This document shows positions 1-5,376 of a stretch of 7,532 nucleotides of DNA, piece after piece. The notes beneath the pieces were generated by a model that was not told the origin of the DNA, made no database searches, and worked only from the letters and a program-made list of their open reading frames with translations. The DNA comes from an uncultured Lachnospiraceae bacterium (GTDB lineage: Bacteria > Bacillota > Clostridia > Lachnospirales > Lachnospiraceae), in assembly GCA_902783305.1 (NCBI GenBank), contig CACZQU010000161.1, positions 1-7,532 of the forward strand, in the 5' to 3' direction. Every line of letters starts with the position of its first letter. The stretch's first letter is position 1. The position numbers and the translations under genes were made by a program.

Positions 1-102
1 CCTATATTCGTATTCCATGGGGCCCCTGGTCTCGCCTGCCGGCTCGGTCGTTGCTAAACGCGTGCCACTGGCACGCAGCAACCCACTCCATACGAATATA
101 GG
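1..102. repeat. Structured non-coding element with terminal inverted repeat enclosing a stem-loop
   Basis: CCTATATTCGTAT (1-13) is a perfect inverted match to 90-102. Over 20 bases (1-20 against 83-102) 16 positions match. Between them, GTTGCT (50-55) pairs with AGCAAC (77-82), and GCGTGCCA (60-67) with TGGCACGC (69-76) around a single base, with an AAAC bulge on one side. A GGGGCCCC palindrome lies at 19-26. The element may continue left of the window. Its GC-rich centre, nested symmetry and lack of a plausible gene suggest a small mobile or interspersed repeat, or a structured RNA. There is no T-run to make it a standard terminator. Family unknown. Confidence 0.6.
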
Positions 103-105
103 AGC

Positions 106-166
106 GTGCAAAGAATCCATCACTCCACTTGCGAGCAAGCTCGCAGTGGAGCATGGCTTTTTGCAC
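106..166. repeat. Long imperfect hairpin overlapping the 3' end of the methyltransferase gene
   Basis: Four nested pairings give a long rod: GTGCAAA (106-112) with TTTGCAC (160-166); CCAT (117-120) with ATGG (153-156); CTCCAC (123-128) with GTGGAG (146-151); TGCGAGC (130-136) with GCTCGCA (139-145), closing on AA. The only defects are a single bulged T at 129 and short internal loops. It begins one codon or so after the conserved end of the methyltransferase and contains that gene's stop codon. It abuts the structured element at 1-102, and CACTCCA occurs in both modules (84-90 and 121-127). It could also act as a bidirectional terminator or mRNA 3'-end stabiliser for the operon. Confidence 0.75.
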
Positions 167-905
167 TGGAGTCATAAATTCTCAGAACCTCCTGAGTATA
201 GACTCCAGGCTTGTCATATATGATCAGCGGCGCTTCTACTTTCAGCCTGGAGCTCCCGCCCTTCCTGGCCTCAATCAACACCATGGCAGGCTCCTTGTCC
301 ACATAAGGATGCACCATCCTCATCCTTTTCGGTTCCAGCCGGTTTCCTGACAGATGGTCAAAAATCTCCACCAGACGAAACGGCCGGTGGATCATGTACA
401 ATCTCCCTTTTTCCGGAAGAATGGCAGCTGCCTGTGAAGCAATATCCTGCAAAGTACATTTTATTTCATGTCTTGCTATCGCCTTGGGCAGATCCTGATT
501 CAGCAGTCCATGTCCCCCTGTCATATACGGCGGATTACAGATGATGACATGAAAAGAAGCCGCACCATAGATTTTGGCGGCTTCTTTAATATCTCCCTGC
601 GTGATATGTATCCGATCCTCCAGACCGTTATATGCCACGGACCGGATCGCTGCATCCACGCATTCCTCCTGTATTTCCAATCCTTCAATTCTTGTGCACT
701 TTGTTCTGGATGCCAGAAGAACCGGCAGGATTCCGTTTCCTGTTCCCAGATCCACTACACTCTCCCAGGGCTTTATGTTTACGAAGGAAGACAGAAGTAC
801 AGCATCGATCCCAAAACAAAACCGGGAGGGATCCTGGATCAGATAATATCCGTTGAGCAGATCATCGAGCCTTTCATTCTCCTTTATCAGGGATTTTCGC
901 TCCAT
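120..905 (-). CDS. trmN6: tRNA1(Val) (adenine(37)-N6)-methyltransferase, YabB/TrmN6 family
   Basis: Cytoplasmic SAM-dependent N6-adenine methyltransferase. By family it modifies A37 of tRNA1(Val); the substrate is inferred from homology. The N-terminal segment ENERLDDLLNGYYLIQDP is typical of the family. A Rossmann SAM-binding motif DLGTGNG lies near residues 52-58 and the amino-methyltransferase catalytic motif NPPY near 124-127. The family normally ends just after the YTxEVLxIY motif, here ending at Tyr244. This protein continues for 17 more residues (245-261), and nearly all of that tail is encoded by a long hairpin repeat (106-166), so the tail is probably acquired. The start at 905 is supported by AAGGAG 10 nt upstream. 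The gene overlaps the 3' end of ricT by 32 nt, suggesting translational coupling. It sits last in the visible operon, as yabB does near ricT in Bacillus. The family is very likely right; the native stop codon is uncertain. Confidence 0.92.
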   Translation of the reverse strand: MERKSLIKENERLDDLLNGYYLIQDPSRFCFGIDAVLLSSFVNIKPWESVVDLGTGNGILPVLLASRTKCTRIEGLEIQEECVDAAIRSVAYNGLEDRIHITQGDIKEAAKIYGAASFHVIICNPPYMTGGHGLLNQDLPKAIARHEIKCTLQDIASQAAAILPEKGRLYMIHRPFRLVEIFDHLSGNRLEPKRMRMVHPYVDKEPAMVLIEARKGGSSRLKVEAPLIIYDKPGVYTQEVLRIYDSSAKSHAPLRACSQVE

Positions 906-2124
906 ACTCTGGTGACTCCTTCTTTTCGGCTGAATTGCGTGGTTTCTTCCGGGTTCCTTTTCTTGCAGAATCCTCTTTTGGCTTTCCCTTTGTCTTCCCC
1001 TGGCCGGGTTTCATTTCCTTTGTTTCCTTCCGGCTTTCGTTTTTTTCTCTGCGTTCAGACGAATCCGGATTCTTTTTTGCTTTCTTATCCTTTCTGGGGA
1101 CCGCCGGCTGCAAATCAGTATCCTCAAAGGAATTTTCCGCGTTATTTCCGGATTCTCCGCGGACGGACCCGGTATTTTTCTTTGACTGGTTTTTCCCCCC
1201 GCGCTTTTCCGGATACTCGTCCGGAATCTCTTCATCATCCAGGCTCACCAGGCTGTCTTTTGTATTCTTTTCGGCTCTGGAACCCTTTTCCTGGTCCTTA
1301 CCCTTCTTTTTTTTCTGGTGGAAAGTGATTTCATCGACAGAGCACTCCACCATTTCCTTTTCATCATCCAGCTCAATCATGACCTTTACGGTCTGACGAA
1401 GGACATTGACAGAATGAACCTTTCCTTCCAATCCCTCCTCAAGAATCACCATATCCCCTGGCGATGGAAGCTTACGGTTCAGCTCCTCATAAGTCTCCTG
1501 TTCATTTTTCAGGCAGCACATCAACCGCCCGCAGACTCCGGAAATTTTTGTCTGATTCAGCGACAGGTTCTGTTCCTTAGCCATCCTGATCGATACCGGT
1601 ACAAAATCGGTCAGATAAGAATGGCAGCATAAGGATCTTCCGCAGATTCCGATCCCTCCCAGAATCTTTGCTTCATCCCTGACACCAATCTGACGAAGTT
1701 CAATCCTTGTCTTGAAAATCGCGGCGAGATCTTTTACCAGAATCCGGAAATCAATCCGTCCATCCGCCGTGAAATAAAACAGGATCTTGCTGTCATCAAA
1801 AGCAAACTCCACATCAATCAGCTTCATGTCCAGATGATGTTCATTGATTTTGCGGACACAAATCTGATACGCTTCCTTTTCCTTTTTCCTGTTTTCCTCT
1901 ATTTTCTGGTCATCTTTCTCATCGGCGATCCGGCACACCTCGCGCAGAGGACGAACGATTTTATCCTCCGGTACCAGTCTTGGTTCAAAAATAACTCTCC
2001 CGTATTCCAATCCCCGGGAAGTCTCCACAATCACATGATCACCGGACCGGACAACCAGGTCCTTCGGATCAAAATAATACACTTTGCTGATATTGCGGAA
2101 TCTGACCCCTATAATATTAACCAT
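874..2124 (-). CDS. ricT: RicT/YaaT, PSP1 C-terminal domain protein (stage 0 sporulation family)
   Basis: Homologue of B. subtilis RicT (YaaT), a subunit of the RicA-RicF-RicT complex. That complex binds Fe-S clusters and assists RNase Y-dependent mRNA maturation; it was first found through sporulation and biofilm phenotypes. The role is known for the family and inferred here. Cysteine motifs CGRSLCC (161-167) and CGRLMCC (198-204) are visible and would be the cluster ligands. The PSP1-type core runs to about residue 270. Residues 271-416 form a Lys/Glu/Arg/Ser-rich, low-complexity tail with no recognisable fold; the core length alone is close to that of B. subtilis RicT. Codons 271-273 are AAA AAA AAG, an A8 run at the core/tail junction. 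The start at 2124 has AGGGAG 7 nt upstream, inside the end of holB, whose stop is 1 nt away. The 3' end overlaps the methyltransferase by 32 nt. YabA, which separates these genes in Bacillus, is absent. Confidence 0.95.
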   Translation of the reverse strand: MVNIIGVRFRNISKVYYFDPKDLVVRSGDHVIVETSRGLEYGRVIFEPRLVPEDKIVRPLREVCRIADEKDDQKIEENRKKEKEAYQICVRKINEHHLDMKLIDVEFAFDDSKILFYFTADGRIDFRILVKDLAAIFKTRIELRQIGVRDEAKILGGIGICGRSLCCHSYLTDFVPVSIRMAKEQNLSLNQTKISGVCGRLMCCLKNEQETYEELNRKLPSPGDMVILEEGLEGKVHSVNVLRQTVKVMIELDDEKEMVECSVDEITFHQKKKKGKDQEKGSRAEKNTKDSLVSLDDEEIPDEYPEKRGGKNQSKKNTGSVRGESGNNAENSFEDTDLQPAVPRKDKKAKKNPDSSERREKNESRKETKEMKPGQGKTKGKPKEDSARKGTRKKPRNSAEKKESPEYGAKIPDKGE

Positions 2125-2125
2125 T

Positions 2126-3112
2126 CTATTTCTCCCTGATTGTCAGGAACAAAAGCTCTATCGCAATCTGAGCGTTTGCGTTTGCCTGAATCCGGACTCT
2201 GGTCTTGTCCAGGCATTCATTGATCTTCTCCAGATTTTCATAAGAACGCTTGCTGGCCTGTTCCCTGATATAATTGATCTCCTGTTTGAAAACCAGATGA
2301 TCGATTTCTCTGGTTGCCTTAAACATGAGAATATCACGGAACCAGAACTGTAAAATTTCAATATACTCCAGCGCCTTTTGCTTATCCTGTGAAAACAGAC
2401 GCACCGCATCCGCCAGTTCATTTTCCTGGCGCTCATCAATTGAACGCAGCAGACGGACAACCGTCTGAGACATCTCTTTAAAATCTTCGGCAGATGCTGC
2501 CTGTGCCCTTCCGATGCTTCCCTGTGACAAAGAAGCATCCAGCTCCGCTTCCTCATCGGAAAGGCCAAGATGCTCCATGAGATATCTTTTTATCTCCTTC
2601 TCATCTACCAGCCGGATATCCAGTCTCACACATCTTGAACGGATCGTTGGAAGCAGGCTTTCCATATTTGTCGTAAGCAGCATGATTATCGCGTACTCTG
2701 GCGGTTCTTCGATCGTCTTAAGAAGAATATTCTGCGCCGTTTCCCCCATCATCTGCGCATCAGGTATTACATAAATTTTATACGGACCCGAATATGGACG
2801 AATCACAATGTCATTCACAATCTGAGTACGCACTTCTTCCGCAGTAATCACATTAGGCTTTTCATGTAAGACAGTAATAATGTCAGGATGATTACCCCCA
2901 TTGGCTCTCTTACAGGAATCGCATTCCATACAGGGCTCAATTCCTTTTTTCTCACATTGCAATGCTGCGGCAAAGGTTCTGGCAATCATCTTTTTCCCGA
3001 CACCCTTTTCCCCATTCAGGATATAAGAATGGGAAATTTTTCCGGTGGCGATAGAATTCTGCAAATAACGAATTTCTTCTTCATGTCCTACTATTTCATT
3101 AAATTGAACCAT
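2126..3112 (-). CDS. holB: DNA polymerase III subunit delta' (HolB)
   Basis: Clamp-loader subunit that works with tau/gamma and delta to load the beta sliding clamp at the replication fork. It is an AAA+ protein of 328 residues, a normal length. Visible features are a P-loop GEKGVGKK (34-41) with Lys where Ser/Thr normally follows the catalytic Lys, so ATP turnover is doubtful. Four cysteines (53, 61, 64, 67) form the zinc module usual for the DnaX/HolB family. IPDAQMM (116-122) is the degenerate Walker B. The SRC arginine-finger motif sits at 159-161. The start at 3112 has GAGGG 6 nt upstream, and a sigma-A-like promoter lies 50-80 nt upstream. ricT follows after 1 nt. The position between a nucleotide-kinase gene and ricT matches the Bacillus tmk-holB-yaaT region. 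Confidence 0.95.
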   Translation of the reverse strand: MVQFNEIVGHEEEIRYLQNSIATGKISHSYILNGEKGVGKKMIARTFAAALQCEKKGIEPCMECDSCKRANGGNHPDIITVLHEKPNVITAEEVRTQIVNDIVIRPYSGPYKIYVIPDAQMMGETAQNILLKTIEEPPEYAIIMLLTTNMESLLPTIRSRCVRLDIRLVDEKEIKRYLMEHLGLSDEEAELDASLSQGSIGRAQAASAEDFKEMSQTVVRLLRSIDERQENELADAVRLFSQDKQKALEYIEILQFWFRDILMFKATREIDHLVFKQEINYIREQASKRSYENLEKINECLDKTRVRIQANANAQIAIELLFLTIREK

Positions 3113-3121
3113 ATCCGTCCC

Positions 3122-3136
3122 TCATATGCAGACCAT
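3122..3136 (-). other. Possible 4-codon leader mini-ORF (MVCI) upstream of holB
   Basis: An ATG at 3134-3136 is preceded by a very strong Shine-Dalgarno GGAGGG (3141-3146) at good spacing, better than that of holB itself. It reads Met-Val-Cys-Ile and stops with TGA at 3122-3124. The stop overlaps the GAGGG (3119-3123) that serves holB. Ribosomes ending on the mini-ORF would sit on the holB ribosome-binding site, allowing reinitiation or interference. This is inference only: such a short frame may be chance, although the good Shine-Dalgarno is hard to explain otherwise. Confidence 0.35.
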
Positions 3137-3164
3137 AACTCCCTCCAAAAAAACTGTCTCTTAC

Positions 3165-3194
3165 AGTATATAACAAACAAGGTTCACTATTCAA
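3165..3194 (-). promoter_or_regulatory. Sigma-A-type promoter for holB-ricT-trmN6
   Basis: On the minus strand a -35 box TTGAAT (3189-3194; 4 of 6 to TTGACA) and a -10 box TATACT (3165-3170; 5 of 6 to TATAAT) are separated by 18 nt. They lie in the 124-nt gap between the kinase and holB, the only long gap inside the block. Transcription would start near 3157-3159, giving a leader of about 45 nt that contains the mini-ORF. No convincing terminator precedes it, so read-through from the upstream genes is also likely. Confidence 0.6.
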
Positions 3195-3236
3195 TCTTTT
3201 CTTTTGCTGTTCTCCATCTGATCAGCAGCAGTGTGA

Positions 3237-3821
3237 CTATTCATTCAATTCCATATATTCCTTTATTTCCTGCAGGCACCTTTCGAAGCTGTCATTGACA
3301 AACCTTCTGTTGATTCCCGCTTTCTTCAGGTTTTCCTCTGAAAAATCCCGCTGATCTGCCAGAAACCTCCTGCACATTTCTTCATACTGAGGAATCTGCT
3401 GTTCTTTTTCCCTCTTAATCGCCCGGAGCAGCCGTTCTCCGTCCTCCACTTCGATATATACGGGACATACTGCTTCTTCTCCGAAATACTCTTTCATTTT
3501 CCGATAGGATTCCAGCGTACCGACAGCCAGATAATCCGAAGCATTCAGGTCAACTGCATCGTCCTTTACCGTGAAATACGTCCATTTTCCTTTTACGGTA
3601 TAATAATCTCTTTTCTCGATAACGAGTCCCTGGTCTTCCAGATTTTTCAGTTTTTCCTCATCCACAAAATAATAGTCGATTCCATTCTGCTCTCCCTGCC
3701 GTTCCGGCCGGGTTGTATACAGAACAATATTCCTGAACCGGTCATAATGTTTCAGAAAATAATCATAAATGCTGTCTTTGCCTGACGAGCTTTTTCCCAT
3801 AAAATAATATATTTTACCCAT
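3237..3821 (-). CDS. Guanylate kinase family protein (Gmk-like, divergent)
   Basis: P-loop nucleotide kinase of 194 residues, close to the usual guanylate kinase length. The guanylate kinase signature is present at 36-52: TTRPERQGEQNGIDYYF, matching T-[ST]-R-x2-[KR]-x2-[DE]-x2-G-x2-Y-x-[FY]. The P-loop is unusual: GKSSSGKDS (9-17) instead of GPSGAGKST, with Asp at the Ser/Thr position that normally helps bind Mg-ATP; Ser follows directly. The lid and GMP-binding region (IEKRDYYTVKGKWTYF) is also diverged from the usual YYGT form. The likely reaction is GMP/dGMP phosphorylation, but a different substrate is possible. It occupies the place of tmk between the YaaO-like decarboxylase and holB. 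The start ATG at 3821 overlaps the decarboxylase stop by 8 nt, and only a weak AAGG lies 9 nt upstream, so translation probably depends on coupling. Whether this is the only guanylate kinase in the genome cannot be seen. Confidence 0.85.
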   Translation of the reverse strand: MGKIYYFMGKSSSGKDSIYDYFLKHYDRFRNIVLYTTRPERQGEQNGIDYYFVDEEKLKNLEDQGLVIEKRDYYTVKGKWTYFTVKDDAVDLNASDYLAVGTLESYRKMKEYFGEEAVCPVYIEVEDGERLLRAIKREKEQQIPQYEEMCRRFLADQRDFSEENLKKAGINRRFVNDSFERCLQEIKEYMELNE

Positions 3822-5241
3822 GATATACGACCTTTATCGTTCTTCCGCTGTGATCCGACAATCCTTGCAGCGAAACACCTCCATCCACATACTGCTGCAT
3901 TTGCCGGGCAAGCTCCTTTGTAATCAGCTCACCCGGCACCACAATCGGAATCCCCGGAGGATACAGATAAACAGATTCCGATGAAATACAGTCTCCGCTT
4001 TGTCCGGTACAGACAGGCCTTGAAGGCGCATCCATTGCGTTTTCCACTGTCATTTTTACGGAAAGGCGGTGATGAAACAGATCCGGGAGAGAGGAAGCTT
4101 CCTTGTCCGCCGTCATATTTTCATCATCGTTTATTTTTCTCAGATCTCCCCTGATCTGATTCACTGCCTCAAAAAGCCTTTCAAAACCTTCTTCCGTATC
4201 GCCTACTGTTGACAGCATAAGCACATACCCCGGCGCAGCCATCTCCGGCTCGAGCCGGAATTCCTGCCGGAAACGCTGTGCCATGGCAAATCCGTCCCGG
4301 CACATAAGGAGGATCCGGGACCGGTCAAATCCAAAACAGGATGAAGGAACACCAGGCTTCAGCACAGATCCCTCCCCGATCCTTCTCCTGAAGCGGTCAA
4401 GACGTTCTGTATAGACGGCAAATGCTTCCTCTCCCTTTTTTTCCAGAAAAGCAGCACACTGATCAAGACTGGACATCAGCACGTAAGAAGGACTGCTTGT
4501 CTGAAAAATGCCCATGTATTTTTCGATCTCCTCTTCAGCGACACGATCTGAGCACAGATGCAGAACAGCTGTCTGTGTCATGGCGGGGAGAGTTTTGTGA
4601 AAGCTCTGGGCGACGACATCTGCCCCCTCATCCACCGCGCTTCCCGGAAAATAATCACTGAACCGGAAATGCGCTCCATGAGCTTCATCCACAAGCAAAG
4701 GAATATTATACTCATGGACAATACGGGAAATTTCCCGGATATCAGAGACCACTCCGTCATAGGTAGGAGAAGTCAGCACAACCGCTTTGATTTCCGCATC
4801 TGCTTCCAAAGCGTTCCTTACTTCCTCCGGATCGACATCGGCGTTGATCCCTGTCACACAATCCGGCCTTGGATACACATAGGAAAGCTTCAGCCTTCGC
4901 AGATACGCAGCATGATATACGGATTTATGACAGTTTCTCGCCATCAGGATTTTTTCTCCTGGCTTTATCGCCGCACTGATCATGGAAAGGACTGCGGCTG
5001 TGCTGCCGTTCACACTGAGCCAGCACTTCTTCGAACCATACAGACGCGAAATTCTCTCCTGCGTATCTTTCAGAATCCCCTCTGCATGGTGAAGATTGTC
5101 GAATCCGTCGATCTCCGTGATATCCCGGTCAAAGGGCAGCTCCCAGGAAGAAAAAACCGGGTTTCTCTTATGTCCCGGCATGTGGAAGGGGTAAACGCCC
5201 TCGTTACGGTAATCCTTCAGCTTCTGATACAGTTCATCCAT
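3814..5241 (-). CDS. Orn/Lys/Arg decarboxylase family PLP enzyme (YaaO/SpeA-like)
   Basis: Fold-type I, PLP-dependent amino-acid decarboxylase of the short Gram-positive form (475 residues), predicted to act in the cytoplasm in polyamine synthesis from arginine, lysine or ornithine. The substrate cannot be read from sequence. Visible motifs are PFHMPGHKR (18-26), typical of the family N-terminus; TEIDGFDNLHHAEG (42-55); VNGSTA (77-82) for PLP phosphate contact; VDEAHGAH (184-191) with the Asp that binds the PLP ring nitrogen; and SFHKTLPAMTQTA (213-225), where Lys216 is the PLP Schiff-base lysine. The C-terminal domain shows the characteristic YPPGIPIVVPGELIT motif. The core is intact. The start at 5241 has a Shine-Dalgarno AAGGTGAA very close to the ATG. 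A strong hairpin lies just upstream (5265-5300). The 3' end overlaps the downstream kinase by 8 nt, so the two are cotranscribed. Confidence 0.92.
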   Translation of the reverse strand: MDELYQKLKDYRNEGVYPFHMPGHKRNPVFSSWELPFDRDITEIDGFDNLHHAEGILKDTQERISRLYGSKKCWLSVNGSTAAVLSMISAAIKPGEKILMARNCHKSVYHAAYLRRLKLSYVYPRPDCVTGINADVDPEEVRNALEADAEIKAVVLTSPTYDGVVSDIREISRIVHEYNIPLLVDEAHGAHFRFSDYFPGSAVDEGADVVAQSFHKTLPAMTQTAVLHLCSDRVAEEEIEKYMGIFQTSSPSYVLMSSLDQCAAFLEKKGEEAFAVYTERLDRFRRRIGEGSVLKPGVPSSCFGFDRSRILLMCRDGFAMAQRFRQEFRLEPEMAAPGYVLMLSTVGDTEEGFERLFEAVNQIRGDLRKINDDENMTADKEASSLPDLFHHRLSVKMTVENAMDAPSRPVCTGQSGDCISSESVYLYPPGIPIVVPGELITKELARQMQQYVDGGVSLQGLSDHSGRTIKVVYHG

Positions 5242-5264
5242 TTCACCTTTTTCCTTCAGACAAA

Positions 5265-5300
5265 GAGGTGAAGGGTAGATGGTATTTTCCCCTTCACCTC
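5265..5300 (-). terminator. Strong 11-bp hairpin between the P-type ATPase and the decarboxylase (terminator or attenuator)
   Basis: On the minus strand GAGGTGAAGGG (5300-5290) and CCCTTCACCTC (5275-5265) form a perfect 11-bp stem with a 14-nt loop, followed by TTTGTC. The T-tract is short and interrupted, so this is a weak intrinsic terminator at best. Because it lies only 24 nt upstream of the decarboxylase start, it could instead be a leader attenuator. The 3' arm is also complementary to the decarboxylase ribosome-binding site (AGGTGAA at 5242-5248). Confidence 0.6.
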
Positions 5301-5376
5301 ATCCATATACGACAGGGTAAGTTATTCTGATGCCGGTTCCATAATCCGCACTATACTGCTTCAGACGAGATCTGCC

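Noticed and set aside
1..18. An ATG on the minus strand at 16-18 that could begin the next operon gene (for example rsmI)
   Set aside because: Only six codons are visible (MEYEYR), they are the arm of the inverted repeat, and they do not resemble the RsmI N-terminus.
2..91. A 29-codon frame on the minus strand (starting MEWVAACQW) inside the left-edge element
   Set aside because: It has no ribosome-binding site and lies entirely within the inverted repeats, so its codons are dictated by structure rather than by a protein.
468..1328. Long open frame on the plus strand opposite the methyltransferase and ricT
   Set aside because: It is antisense to two well-recognised genes, crosses both, and its product has no recognisable motif; the ricT tail's biased codons keep the reverse frame open.
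3186..3243. Direct repeat ACTATTCA at 3186-3193 and 3236-3243, one overlapping the holB -35 box, as a possible operator
   Set aside because: An 8-base match 50 nt apart, one copy overlapping the kinase stop codon, is within chance expectation for AT-rich sequence.
4558..5271. Plus-strand open frame opposite the decarboxylase
   Set aside because: It is the shadow of a conserved PLP enzyme with intact motifs; no ribosome-binding site or domain is visible.
5301..5376. A promoter for the decarboxylase with the -10-like TATAGT between the ATPase stop and the hairpin
   Set aside because: No acceptable -35 box lies 16-18 nt upstream, so it cannot be supported.
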